A DNA stretch of 58,755 bases from Bacillota bacterium (GCA_017543265.1 JAFYGI010000025.1:1-58755); one strand, 5' to 3'. Positions 1 through 7,925 are shown, counted from the stretch's first letter. Made by a program: numbers and translations. The notes: generated from the letters alone by a model not told the origin.

Positions 1-114
1 AAAATGGTAGAAAAATAATGTGATTCACGTTTATATTATCTACCAACAACTCTCTGAAACCCAGTCAAATCGGATAAAACAGAGAATTGTTACTAAGGAA
101 TTCATATAATAGAG

Positions 115-143
115 TAGACAAATGCACTATTATATGGTATTAT
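115..143 (+). promoter_or_regulatory. Putative promoter of the EamA permease
   Basis: TAGACA (115-120), a 17-nt spacer and TATTAT (138-143) lie just ahead of the ribosome binding site at about 161-168. The -35 is weak. Bases 1-114 hold nothing else that I recognise. Confidence 0.4.
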
Positions 144-171
144 ATTGCTATTACACGAAACGGAGAAAGAT

Positions 172-1062
172 ATGAGCAAGGAACTAAAGGGAATAATAAT
201 GCTGTTTGTTACGGCGTTTATATGGGGCACGGCGTTTACCGCACAAAGTGCGGGCATGGAGTATATCGGCCCGTTTACCTTCAACTGCGTGCGCTCGTTT
301 CTGGGCGGACTGGTGCTTATCCCGATAATGGCTGGATTTAAAGCCTTTGACAGACAAAATATAAAAACCGACATTTCGCTTAAAAATACCGTTATCGGCG
401 GCATATGCTGCGGTACGGTGCTGTTTGCGGCAAGTGCCCTTCAGCAATGCGGCATAGCGCAGACGACTGCGGGCAAGGCAGGCTTTATAACCGCACTTTA
501 TATAGTGCTGGTGCCCCTTGCGGAGTATTTTATCTACAAAAAGGCCTCCAAGCGGATATGGCTTTGCGTGCTTATTGCGATGTGCGGCTTTTACCTGCTT
601 TGCATAAAGGAGGATCTCGGCATAGGCAGGGGCGATATGCTGGTGCTTGTCTGCGCCTTTTGCTTTACCGTGCATATAATGGTGATAGATGTGTTCAACG
701 GCCGCAATACGGACGGTATGCTTATGTCGTGTATACAGTTTTTTACGGCGGGCGTGTACTCGGCCGTGTTTATGCTTGCCAAGGAAAACGTGTCTGCCGC
801 CGCGGTTGCAAGGGCGTGGCTGCCGCTTGCCTATGCGGGCATAATGTCAAGCGGTGTGGCCTACACCCTGCAAATACTGGGACAAAGACGCACTTCACCG
901 GCCAAGGCCACGCTTATAATGAGCCTTGAATCGGTGTTTGCCGCAGCAGCGGGTGCAATTATACTGGGCGAAAAAATGCAGCCCAGGGAAATGTTGGGCT
1001 GCGTGCTTGTGTTTGCCGCGGTGATAATTGCACAGATCAGACCGACCTCGGCAGAAAAATAA
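172..1062 (+). CDS. EamA/DMT-superfamily permease
   Basis: Integral membrane transporter of the drug/metabolite superfamily, 296 aa. It has the usual two EamA halves of about five helices each. The N-terminal half carries the family's W-G-T-A-F stretch (about residues 18-22) and the second half ends with an L-G-E-K motif. The start at 172 is chosen because GGAGAAAG sits about 8 nt upstream; an in-frame ATG at 145 lies in the putative -10 region and has no ribosome binding site. The 3' end overlaps the convergent NCS2 permease gene by 26 bp. Family members export amino acids, metabolites or nucleotide sugars; the substrate cannot be read from the sequence. Confidence 0.85.
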   Translation: MSKELKGIIMLFVTAFIWGTAFTAQSAGMEYIGPFTFNCVRSFLGGLVLIPIMAGFKAFDRQNIKTDISLKNTVIGGICCGTVLFAASALQQCGIAQTTAGKAGFITALYIVLVPLAEYFIYKKASKRIWLCVLIAMCGFYLLCIKEDLGIGRGDMLVLVCAFCFTVHIMVIDVFNGRNTDGMLMSCIQFFTAGVYSAVFMLAKENVSAAAVARAWLPLAYAGIMSSGVAYTLQILGQRRTSPAKATLIMSLESVFAAAAGAIILGEKMQPREMLGCVLVFAAVIIAQIRPTSAEK

Positions 1063-2473
1063 GAAATATTGCAAATAAAACCGCAAGTATATATATAACA
1101 TAGTTTATTTTGTGCCCCTTGCCCGCAAAAATATGCGTCATAAGGTATATTATCACGCCAAAGGCAATACCCGTCAGCAGACTGCCCGTAAGCGGCATAA
1201 GTATAATGGTAAACACCGCGGGTACGGCCTCCATGGGGGAGTCCAGATCAACATCATTTATAACATTCATCATAAGAACGCCCGATACTATCAGCGTTGT
1301 TGCTGTTGCGGCAGAGGGAACAAAGCCCGCCAGGGGTGCCGATATCGACGTAAGTATAAACATTATGCCCGTCAGTACGGCCGTCAGCCCCGTGCGTGCG
1401 CCCTCTATAATGCCCGCCGTACTTTCTATGTAGGTGGAAACATTTGTTGTGCCGAGCAATGCGCCCGTGGAGGTGGTCATTGCATCGACCTCCAGTATAC
1501 GCGGCGTTCTTTCCTGTATACGCGCATTTTCCTTTCTTAAAAGATGCCTTGTTGCAAGCAGCATTGACATCGTCTCAAAAATATCCATAATGCAGATGGC
1601 AAAGAGTATCATACAAAGGGTGGAAAACGACAGAAACTTTTCCTGCATGGTGCCGCCCGTTATAAGTCCCTTGAAATCCATGCGCAGGAATACCGCATCA
1701 AAGGGTATGTCAAAAAAGCTTACCGTATGCCCGAAATGCAGCAGCCCAAGCGGTACGGCAAGTATAATGCAAAGTATCTTGCCGATAAATATAGCACCGT
1801 GGACGTGCTTGTCAAGCAGTACCGTTATAAGTATAACGCCGAATACCGCCAGCCATGCGGTGCGCGTATCGTGCGAATGTATAGCCAGCATATCAAAAAT
1901 ATGTATGCCGCTTGCATCCAGCCCGATTATATGCGCCTTTTGCAGTCCCATATAGGTTATAAACAGGCCTATGCCCGCTGTGACCGCATATTTAAGGTTG
2001 ACGGGTATGGCCTTGTGTATGCGCTGCTCCGCACCCGTTGCCGACAGCACAAAAAAACAAAGCCCCGATATAAAAATTATTGCAAGCGCCTGATAATAGC
2101 TGTAGCCGAAGTTATGGCAGACAGTATATACCACAAAGGTCGCTATTGCAAGGCTCGGCCCCTGTATAAAGGGCATATTCACCGTCATACCCATTATTAT
2201 CGAGCCTATGCCCGCCGACCAGAACGCTGCCGCCGTAAGCGCCGCAAGAAACTGTCCCGCAGTTACGCCGTTAAAAAGTACAGCGGATTGTATTATCTCG
2301 CCGTTTGCATCTATTACGCCGGGAAATGCGCCCACTATGACCTCGGGCACCAGCGACAGAAGATAAAGCATTGTAAAATAATTGGTCACGGCGGCTATCA
2401 GCTCACGCCTGATGGTGGTGTTGTGCCGCGATAAATGAAAGTAACTTTCGAGTATTTCCCGTATCTTTTGCAT
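1037..2473 (-). CDS. NCS2-family purine permease (AzgA/PbuG-like)
   Basis: A 478-aa, 12-14 helix proton symporter of the NCS2 (nucleobase:cation symporter 2) family, AzgA/PbuG branch, which takes up hypoxanthine, guanine or adenine. The N-terminal block (TTIRRELIA...FTMLYLL) and the block S-T-Y-I-E-S-T-A-G-I-I-E-G-A-R-T-G-L match the family. Two conserved sites differ from typical members: the usual A-P-G-M-G-L-N is G-P-S-L-A here, and the usual D-x-F-D-T is D-I-F-E-T. Substrate specificity may therefore differ. The start at 2473 follows a GGGGG ribosome binding site; a longer reading to 2530 would run through the promoter. The leader is too short for a purine riboswitch. Confidence 0.85.
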   Translation of the reverse strand: MQKIREILESYFHLSRHNTTIRRELIAAVTNYFTMLYLLSLVPEVIVGAFPGVIDANGEIIQSAVLFNGVTAGQFLAALTAAAFWSAGIGSIIMGMTVNMPFIQGPSLAIATFVVYTVCHNFGYSYYQALAIIFISGLCFFVLSATGAEQRIHKAIPVNLKYAVTAGIGLFITYMGLQKAHIIGLDASGIHIFDMLAIHSHDTRTAWLAVFGVILITVLLDKHVHGAIFIGKILCIILAVPLGLLHFGHTVSFFDIPFDAVFLRMDFKGLITGGTMQEKFLSFSTLCMILFAICIMDIFETMSMLLATRHLLRKENARIQERTPRILEVDAMTTSTGALLGTTNVSTYIESTAGIIEGARTGLTAVLTGIMFILTSISAPLAGFVPSAATATTLIVSGVLMMNVINDVDLDSPMEAVPAVFTIILMPLTGSLLTGIAFGVIIYLMTHIFAGKGHKINYVIYILAVLFAIFLIFLPRSV

Positions 2474-2501
2474 AAAAAAACCCCCAATATATGATAATTT
2501 A

Positions 2502-2530
2502 ATGATACCATAAAATCGGGAGAGTTTCAA
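2502..2530 (-). promoter_or_regulatory. Promoter of the NCS2 permease
   Basis: On the minus strand TTGAAA (complement of 2525-2530), 17 nt, TATCAT (complement of 2502-2507), about 30 nt before the start codon. It abuts the open frame of the phage remnant that begins at 2535, so this is the left edge of the foreign material. Confidence 0.55.
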
Positions 2531-2534
2531 CTAA

Positions 2535-3320
2535 ACTTTTGCTGCTTTTTTAGCTGTAACATCCGGGATAGAGCGGAAAACTGTAAGGGACCCCGAAACG
2601 GGTAAGACTGTTTATGTGGAAAAGATGACTTATCCCGAATGGAAAAAGGTGTATGTGGATAAGACAATGACCTTGGATGAGTGGAAAGTGGCGAAAAAAA
2701 GTGTTGCAAATTCTGCGGAAAGTGGTATAATAAAATCAGGAAGTGATACAATGGCTTTGGAAAACCAACGGTACGGCAGAAATAAGCAAACAATTGTAAA
2801 TCATACATATATTGAAAGCGGTGAATACCGCAGAAAATTTGATAAAGCTACAAATAATGAGGCTGTTAATAAGACACTTTATGACAGCGCAAAAGCAGCA
2901 TTAAAGCATAGAAGCGGTACTGTTTTTGAAGATATGTACTGGATCAACGGAAATACCGGCAAAATAGTACTGTCGGTATTAGATAGTGACGTTGATAGAG
3001 GTATTGTATATACGGATAAGATTGAAAGTACTACTCGCAAATATAATGATATTGTTACTCTACATACTCATCCGGGCAGTATGCCGCCAAGCGCGTCGGA
3101 TTTTAATTCTTGTTATACACACGGTTATACAATGGGCTTTATTGCCTGTCATAATGGTAAAGTTTTTGGATATACTTCAAATGAGATGATTAACCCAAGG
3201 CTTATGGAAGCCTACGCTGAAGAATTTATGAAATATGGTAGTGATGAGTTTAATGCTCAAATTATGGCAATAGAAAAAATGTCTGAAATGTATGATATAA
3301 AAATGTGGGAGGTGCAATAA
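2535..3320 (+). CDS. 5'-truncated phage minor-head remnant fused to a JAB/MPN-like domain, copy 1
   Basis: The frame is open from 2535. From about 2571 it matches the end of the minor head domain in copy 2 (shared stretches RDPETGK and MTYPEW), so the head part is lost upstream. The only upstream start-like codon is GTG 2616, without a good ribosome binding site. A better start is ATG 2751: it has AGGAAG 7 nt upstream and a promoter at 2704-2731, giving a 189-aa protein. That protein carries H-T-H-P-G-S-M-P-P-S-A-S-D, the zinc-binding H-x-H...S-x2-D signature of JAB/MPN (JAMM) metalloproteases, with a Glu upstream in F-E-D-M-Y-W. The H-to-S spacing is one residue shorter than usual. Either a fused pseudogene or an independent JAB-type gene; I favour the latter. 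Confidence 0.6.
   Translation, partial: TFAAFLAVTSGIERKTVRDPETGKTVYVEKMTYPEWKKVYVDKTMTLDEWKVAKKSVANSAESGIIKSGSDTMALENQRYGRNKQTIVNHTYIESGEYRRKFDKATNNEAVNKTLYDSAKAALKHRSGTVFEDMYWINGNTGKIVLSVLDSDVDRGIVYTDKIESTTRKYNDIVTLHTHPGSMPPSASDFNSCYTHGYTMGFIACHNGKVFGYTSNEMINPRLMEAYAEEFMKYGSDEFNAQIMAIEKMSEMYDIKMWEVQ
2704..2731 (+). promoter_or_regulatory. Internal promoter of JAB gene copy 1
   Basis: TTGCAA (2704-2709), 16 nt, TATAAT (2726-2731), followed by AGGAAG and ATG 2751. The same arrangement with the same spacing recurs in copy 2 at 4123-4150. Confidence 0.55.
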
Positions 3321-3321
3321 A

Positions 3322-3477
3322 ATGAAAAACGGAGAGCTTTATATTGATGATAGGTTTGAAATCCCCGAAGATATAAAAAATATGTCTAAAGAGGAACTTC
3401 GGGCGGAGATTGAACGCCTTGAAGCTGAAGCAAGAGAGAAGAAAATGGAGAAACAAAAGAAGGTTGCACTTGTATAG
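3322..3477 (+). CDS. 51-aa charged protein, partner of JAB copy 1
   Basis: Starts one nucleotide after the JAB stop codon, with GGGAGGTG as ribosome binding site inside the JAB gene end, so the two are probably translationally coupled. Predicted soluble and helical: rich in Glu and Lys, with E-E-L-R-A-E-I-E-R-L-E-A-E-A-R suggesting a short coiled coil. It has the same length as, and clear similarity to, the gene at 4748-4903 (shared patterns D-D-R, K-M/N-M, R-x-E-I-x-x-L-E). Function unknown; a small partner, regulator or antitoxin-like role is inference only. Confidence 0.6.
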   Translation: MKNGELYIDDRFEIPEDIKNMSKEELRAEIERLEAEAREKKMEKQKKVALV

Positions 3478-3485
3478 TAGTTTTA

Positions 3486-3512
3486 AGCACTTACTTCGGT
3501 AGGTGCTTTTTT
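3486..3512 (+). terminator. Intrinsic terminator after copy 1
   Basis: Stem AGCACTTAC / GTAGGTGCT (one G-T wobble) around a TTCG tetraloop, followed by six T. Confidence 0.8.
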
Positions 3513-3516
3513 AATA

Positions 3517-3540
3517 GGACAGAGAACCGTCCCCTGTCCC
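3517..3540. repeat. REP-like palindromic element
   Basis: Short imperfect palindrome beginning GGACAG and ending CTGTCC with CCGTCCCC inside. It resembles the small GGGACAGGGGACGGTT-type repeats dispersed in many Firmicutes genomes and often linked with IS200-like Y1 (RAYT-type) transposases. That family link is from memory. Only one copy is in this window and no transposase is nearby. Confidence 0.4.
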
Positions 3541-3686
3541 GAAAAGGCACTTCCGTAAATGAAAAACAGATAAATACGGCAATAAAAAGACCGTGGGCGG
3601 CAGACGGCAAGGCTTACTCCGACAGGATATGGCAGAGGAAAGATGAGCTGGTCAAAAAACTTGATACCGAAATAACGCAAAATATT

Positions 3687-4745
3687 ATGCTCGGACGGGG
3701 CGTGCAGGACAGCGCAAAGGCAATAGCCAAAGATTTTAATACCACGATAAACAGGGCGGCTACGCTTGTATATACGGAGACTGCACACGCTGCAAGCATG
3801 GCGCAAAAGGAAGGCTTTGAAGAACTGGGCGTTGAGGAATTTGAAATTGTAGCAACACTTGACAACGTGACAAGCGAGATATGTCAAGAAATGGACGGCA
3901 AACATCTTCCGATGAGCGAGTTTAAAGCGGGTGTGACCGCACCGCCTTTCCACCCGAATTGCCGCAGCGTGACCGCACCGTATTTTGAGGACTCGGAAGA
4001 AATATTCGGCGTGACGGAAAGAGCCGCAAGGGATCCGGAGACGGGCAAGACCGTTTATGTGGATGATATGACTTATCCCGAGTGGAAAGAAAAATTTGTG
4101 AAAAATTTAGATACAAAAAATATTGCAAATTCTGCAAAAAGTGATATAATGAAAACAGGAAGTGATGTGATGGCTTTAGAAAACCAACGATATGGCAGAA
4201 ATAAAGATACCGCTATAAATCATAATTATATTAAAAGTGGCGAATATCGTAGGAAATTTGATAAGGCAACGAGTAACCCTAAAGTAAATAAATCTTTATA
4301 CGATTGTGCCAAAAAAGCGCTTACGCATAGAAGCGGAACGTTATTAGAGGATATGTACTGGATAGATGGAACTACGGGGAAAGTTATCGCAAAGGAATTG
4401 GACAGTACAGAACCAAGGAAGATTAAATATTCAAATAGTACGAAAGAAAAAATCGAAAGTGCGGATGCATATAGTATAGTTGCACTTCATTCGCATCCAA
4501 GCAGTATGCCGCCGAGTGCGGATGATTTTAATTCGTGTTATGATAATAAGTATCAAATAGGTTTTGTTTCTTGCCATAATGGTAAACTTTTTGCTTATAC
4601 ATCTGAACAAAAAATAAGTAAAAAATTGTACGAAATGTATATAGAAAATTTTATTGAATCGGGTTATACTGATTATGAGGCACAGATTGAAACGCTTAAA
4701 AAATTAATAATAAACCACGAAATCGATTTTTGGGAGGTGGAATAG
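3687..4745 (+). CDS. Phage minor-head protein remnant fused to a JAB/MPN-like domain, copy 2
   Basis: The first ~125 residues are the C-terminal part of a Mu-F/SPP1-gp7-type minor head protein, seen in E-T-A-H-A-A...E-L-G-V-E-E-F-E-I-V-A-T-L-D, then I-C-Q-E-M-D-G-K-H and A-P-P-F-H-P-N-C-R. The frame is open and head-like upstream of 3687 (from about 3541) but lacks a proper start, so the N-terminal half is missing. The remaining ~200 residues are the JAB-like domain with H-S-H-P-S-S-M-P-P-S-A-D-D and an upstream Glu. As in copy 1, a promoter (4123-4150) and AGGAAG precede an in-frame ATG at 4170, which would give a free 191-aa JAB protein. Codon use is AT-richer than in the neighbours. Confidence 0.6.
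   Translation: MLGRGVQDSAKAIAKDFNTTINRAATLVYTETAHAASMAQKEGFEELGVEEFEIVATLDNVTSEICQEMDGKHLPMSEFKAGVTAPPFHPNCRSVTAPYFEDSEEIFGVTERAARDPETGKTVYVDDMTYPEWKEKFVKNLDTKNIANSAKSDIMKTGSDVMALENQRYGRNKDTAINHNYIKSGEYRRKFDKATSNPKVNKSLYDCAKKALTHRSGTLLEDMYWIDGTTGKVIAKELDSTEPRKIKYSNSTKEKIESADAYSIVALHSHPSSMPPSADDFNSCYDNKYQIGFVSCHNGKLFAYTSEQKISKKLYEMYIENFIESGYTDYEAQIETLKKLIINHEIDFWEVE
4123..4150 (+). promoter_or_regulatory. Internal promoter of JAB gene copy 2
   Basis: TTGCAA (4123-4128), 16 nt, TATAAT (4145-4150), with AGGAAG at 4157-4162 and ATG at 4170. Spacing is identical to copy 1. Confidence 0.55.
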
Positions 4746-4747
4746 CT

Positions 4748-4903
4748 ATGGAGAACTTTTTAGATGATAGGGTAATAATATCCGAGGAAGTCAAAAAAAT
4801 GACAAGATTAGAACGCCGTACAGAAATTGTGAAACTTGAAAAAATAGCAGCCGCAGAAAAAGAAAGAATCAAACAAAGTAAAAAACAAAAAGTATTGGGG
4901 TAA
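4748..4903 (+). CDS. 51-aa charged protein, partner of JAB copy 2
   Basis: Two nucleotides after the JAB stop, with GGGAGGTGG as ribosome binding site. Predicted helical and Lys/Glu-rich, the same length as the partner of copy 1 and homologous to it. Conservation of size, position and coupling in two diverged copies argues that it is a real gene. Function unknown. Confidence 0.6.
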   Translation: MENFLDDRVIISEEVKKMTRLERRTEIVKLEKIAAAEKERIKQSKKQKVLG

Positions 4904-4911
4904 CCATATAA

Positions 4912-4936
4912 AGCACTCTGCAAAGGGTGCTTTTTT
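4912..4936 (+). terminator. Intrinsic terminator after copy 2
   Basis: Stem AGCACTCT / AGGGTGCT around a GCAA tetraloop, followed by six T. The AGCAC / GTGCT base resembles the terminator of copy 1, consistent with duplication of the whole cassette. Confidence 0.8.
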
Positions 4937-4937
4937 A

Positions 4938-5282
4938 ATACAAAAAAGGAGTTGGTGCCTATGGTGTAGGGCATAGTGTATGTATAAAAACCTATATTTA
5001 GTTTCTTAGGGGCGGACGAATTGTCTGCCCTTTTCTTATGCCGCCTTTTTGGTATTGCAGGCGATAAAGAACAAGACGAGGATACGGGACTGAACCCGGA
5101 AAAAAATGATCAGAAAGGACGATGAAAATGAAATTGTAATGATTTCAAGACAGGAAAAAAAGAGGAGAACGACATGGCTGTTTTTGGAGAACAAGCCATA
5201 TCCATTCTCTCTCTTTTGATAGTGAGAACTTCATCGGAAGTTTGGTTGTTATGGGGTTACGACAAATTGTATTTACTCTTTT
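4938..5282 (+). other. Non-coding stretch with phage debris
   Basis: About 340 bp without an intact gene. A hairpin at 5010-5030 (GGGCGGAC / GTCTGCCC) with a T-rich tail looks like another terminator. One frame at about 5058-5122 reads like the acidic, D-E-rich end of a phage scaffold protein (...DTGLNPEKNDQKGR, stop), without a start. A 42-codon ORF from ATG 5174, with GAGGAG upstream, runs into the end of the ATPase gene on the other strand and is probably not a functional gene. Confidence 0.35.
5010..5036 (+). terminator. Hairpin with T-rich tail in phage debris
   Basis: 8-bp stem GGGCGGAC / GTCTGCCC (one G-T pair), 5-nt loop, then TTTTCTT. Confidence 0.5.
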
Positions 5283-7388
5283 TCAATCCCTCAAAATTCT
5301 GAGTGAATTTACAACGGCTATAAGTGCGGTGCCGACATCGGCAAATACCGCAAGCCACATATTGCCAAGTCCCGCTGCGGCAAGGGCAAGCACGATAAAC
5401 TTGACAGCCAGTACAAAGGCCACATTTTGCTTTAAAACCGTCATTGTGCGGCGTGAGGTCTCCACGGCACGCAGTATTGCGGATGGCTTGTCGCCCATTA
5501 TCACCATGTCCGCGGCCTCTATCGCGGCATCGCTGCCTATGCCGCCCATAGCTATGCCCACATCCGCACCCGCAAGCACGGGTGCATCGTTTATGCCGTC
5601 ACCCATAAAGGCCGTAAGGCCGTGTTTTTTCTTTAATGCCTCGACCGCTTCAAGCTTGTCGCCTGGCAGCATTTCATATCTGTAGTCCTTTATACCCGCC
5701 TTTTTTGCCGTTTCCTCTGCATTTGAGCGGGTGTCGCCCGTAAACATAACGCTGTTTATGCCAAGCGCCGCCAAAGAGCGTACCGTAATGGCGCTGTCGT
5801 CTTTAAGTGTGTCGCAAATGCTGATGCTGCCTACAAGCTTGCCGTCAAGCGCGGCAAAAACATCGGCATCGGGGTTGTCCGTGGGTATATTCAGCTTTTC
5901 CATAAGTGCGCGGCTGCCGACTGCCGCCTTTTTGCCCTTATATATGCCCGTTATGCCAAATCCGCTTATTTCCTCCGTGTCGGATGCTTCCTCGGGCGCA
6001 GCGCCGTATGCCTCGACTATGGCCCTTGCAATGGGGTGCGAGGAATATTGTTCAAGTGCCGCTGCAAGGGCAAGGGTCTCCTCGTTGGCGGAATTTATGG
6101 TAAACTCGCCTGTCGTAAGTGTGCCCGTCTTGTCAAAGGCAATGTTTTTTATCTTGCTAAGGGTCTGTATATAGCTGCTGCCCTTTATCAGCACTCCCTG
6201 ACGTGAAGCCTTGCCTATGCCGCTGAAAAAGCACAGCGGTACCGAAAGCACCAGCGCACAGGGGCAGGATGCCACCAAAAATATCAGCGCCCTTTTTATC
6301 CATTGTGTGTCAAAGCCTTGTATCACACAGGGGACGATGGCAAGGAGCAGCGCCAGCACAACAACGGCGGGGGTGTATACGCGGGCAAAGGCGGTTATAA
6401 AGTTTTCGGCCTTTGCCTTGTGTGCCGCTGCATTTTCCGTCATTTCCAGTATGCGGGCGGCGGTGCTGTTCTCGTAACGGCATTCGGCCTTTATTTTTAC
6501 CGCCTTGCCGCTTACAATATAGCCGCTTAATACCTTGTCGCCCACGGTCACGCTGCGCGGTACGCTTTCGCCCGTAAGCGCGGCGGTGTCAACGGCGCTT
6601 GCACCCTCCGTGACAATACCGTCAACGGGCACCTTTGCGCCCGATTTTACCAACAGTATATCCCCGATGTTTATTTTTTCGGGCGGTATCTGTGTTATCT
6701 CGCCGTCAACCACAAGGTCGGCATATTCTATCTTCATATCCATCAGATCGCTTATTGAGCGGCGCGAATGGTCCACAACCATATCCTGCAAAAACTCGCC
6801 TATCTGGTAAAAGACCATAACGGCCAGCGCCTCGGTGTATTCGCCGAGTGCAAATGCGCCTATCGTAGCTATCGACATAAGGAAGTTCTCGTCAAATACA
6901 CGGCCCCTGGAAATATTTTTGGCCGCACTCAATATAACGTCATAGCCTGCGATGATATATGCCGCCAGTATAATAAACGGACTTTTTATAAGTACAAAGT
7001 AAACTATAAGCAGTATTACCACCATTGCGGCACGCAGGGCAAAAATAACGCCCTCTGCGGCATCGCGGCTGTGCACGTGGCTGTGTTCATGTCCATGCTC
7101 GTGGCTGTGCTCATGGCCGCCCGCTTTGCAGTGCCCGCACTCCGCACAGGACGCGGCACAATGCTCCGCACCCTTTTCCAGTACGGTTATGCCGTCCTCT
7201 ATGCCCGATACTATAATATCTATCTCTTCTATCAGCTTTTCAAGCTTCATATTATGTTCAAGCGTCAGGTTTTTGTTTATAAAGTTAAACTCCACATTCT
7301 CAAAGCGTGCATCGTTTTTGATTTTATTTTCTATTTTGCCCGCGCAGTTGGGGCAGTTAAGTCCGTCAAGTATAAGTGTGGTCTTCAT
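5283..7388 (-). CDS. zntA/cadA-like: Heavy-metal-translocating P1B-type ATPase (Zn/Cd/Pb type)
   Basis: 701-aa metal exporter. Order: an HMA domain with N-C-P-N-C (residues 11-15); a Cys/His-rich linker (about residues 77-107) with C-A-A-S-C, C-A-E-C-G-H-C and several H-E-H repeats; transmembrane helices; the C-P-C permeation motif (about residue 372); the phosphorylation site D-K-T-G-T-L-T (about 417); S-S-H-P-I-A, the His-Pro locus of P1B pumps; and G-D-G-I-N-D-A-P (about 596). The C-P-C motif, the His-rich linker and pairing with a CzrA-like repressor favour Zn(II)/Cd(II)/Pb(II) over Cu(I). The start overlaps the repressor's stop by 4 bp (ATGA), so the two are translationally coupled. Confidence 0.9.
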   Translation of the reverse strand: MKTTLILDGLNCPNCAGKIENKIKNDARFENVEFNFINKNLTLEHNMKLEKLIEEIDIIVSGIEDGITVLEKGAEHCAASCAECGHCKAGGHEHSHEHGHEHSHVHSRDAAEGVIFALRAAMVVILLIVYFVLIKSPFIILAAYIIAGYDVILSAAKNISRGRVFDENFLMSIATIGAFALGEYTEALAVMVFYQIGEFLQDMVVDHSRRSISDLMDMKIEYADLVVDGEITQIPPEKINIGDILLVKSGAKVPVDGIVTEGASAVDTAALTGESVPRSVTVGDKVLSGYIVSGKAVKIKAECRYENSTAARILEMTENAAAHKAKAENFITAFARVYTPAVVVLALLLAIVPCVIQGFDTQWIKRALIFLVASCPCALVLSVPLCFFSGIGKASRQGVLIKGSSYIQTLSKIKNIAFDKTGTLTTGEFTINSANEETLALAAALEQYSSHPIARAIVEAYGAAPEEASDTEEISGFGITGIYKGKKAAVGSRALMEKLNIPTDNPDADVFAALDGKLVGSISICDTLKDDSAITVRSLAALGINSVMFTGDTRSNAEETAKKAGIKDYRYEMLPGDKLEAVEALKKKHGLTAFMGDGINDAPVLAGADVGIAMGGIGSDAAIEAADMVIMGDKPSAILRAVETSRRTMTVLKQNVAFVLAVKFIVLALAAAGLGNMWLAVFADVGTALIAVVNSLRILRD

Positions 7389-7708
7389 TTATGCTCCTCC
7401 TCGCTGTCATAAGCATTTTTGTGCGAAATATGCTCGATACCGTTTCTTAAAAGTATGCCGACGTGCTCATCGTCAAGCGAATATATGACCGATTTGCCGT
7501 CACGCCTGAATTTTACAATGTCGTTTTGCCTTAAAATACGCAGCTGGTGCGAAAGCGCCGACTGGTTTATGTTAAGCTCCGCCACAAGGTCGCTCACACA
7601 CATTTCACGCTGCAAAAGGGTGTAGAGTATCTTTATGCGGGTCGGGTCGCCGAATATTTTGAAAAAATCGCCCAGATCATATGCCAGGTCCTCGTTTATA
7701 ACTGCCAT
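7385..7708 (-). CDS. ArsR/SmtB-family metal-responsive repressor (CzrA-like)
   Basis: 107-aa winged-helix repressor that should release its operator when Zn/Cd-type ions bind. The recognition region is N-Q-S-A-L-S-H-Q-L-R-I-L-R. The alpha-5 metal site of CzrA/SmtB is intact: D80, H82, H93 and H96 have the same spacing (2, 11, 3) as CzrA D84/H86/H97/H100. The alpha-3 Cys pair of CadC/ArsR is incomplete (E-M-C-V-S-D, one Cys), so this is an alpha-5-type Zn sensor. First gene of a two-gene operon with the P-type ATPase, and probably autoregulated through the operator at 7727-7750. Confidence 0.9.
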   Translation of the reverse strand: MAVINEDLAYDLGDFFKIFGDPTRIKILYTLLQREMCVSDLVAELNINQSALSHQLRILRQNDIVKFRRDGKSVIYSLDDEHVGILLRNGIEHISHKNAYDSEEEHK

Positions 7709-7726
7709 AAGCTCACCTCATTTTTG

Positions 7727-7781
7727 ATATATGAACAACTGTTCATATATTCATTATAATATCTCCGCTCCGTTTTGTCAA
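7727..7781 (-). promoter_or_regulatory. Promoter and metal-responsive operator of the arsR-ATPase operon
   Basis: On the minus strand TTGACA (complement of 7776-7781), exactly 17 nt, TATAAT (complement of 7753-7758). Directly after the -10 is a perfect inverted repeat with 11-bp arms ATATATGAACA (7727-7737) and its complement (7740-7750), separated by AC. This is the form expected for CzrA/SmtB-type operators (TGAAC...GTTCA). Confidence 0.85.
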
Positions 7782-7896
7782 CAGTTAAAAAAAATTTTTT
7801 TCCGGGATATGACGGGACCTACAATAATCGGACTAAAACAAGCTGAAACAGGGACATTGACTTTGCTTACCGCCAAAACTTAAATGCCTGCGGGTG

Positions 7897-7925
7897 TTGA
7901 CAAAAAAATGCGGCAAGGTTATACT
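7897..7925 (+). promoter_or_regulatory. Promoter of the FeoAB gene
   Basis: TTGACA (7897-7902), 17 nt, TATACT (7920-7925). It excludes the GTG/ATG codons around 7894-7907 as starts. I see no clear Fur or DtxR/IdeR box. Confidence 0.7.

Noticed and set aside
3483..3953. 156-aa minus-strand frame across the terminator and head-protein remnant
   Set aside because: Cys/Tyr/Arg-rich antisense frame; the plus strand encodes a recognisable minor head protein.
5174..5302. 42-aa ORF with a good ribosome binding site next to the phage debris
   Set aside because: It overlaps the end of the P-type ATPase gene on the other strand and resembles no known protein; more likely chance or debris.
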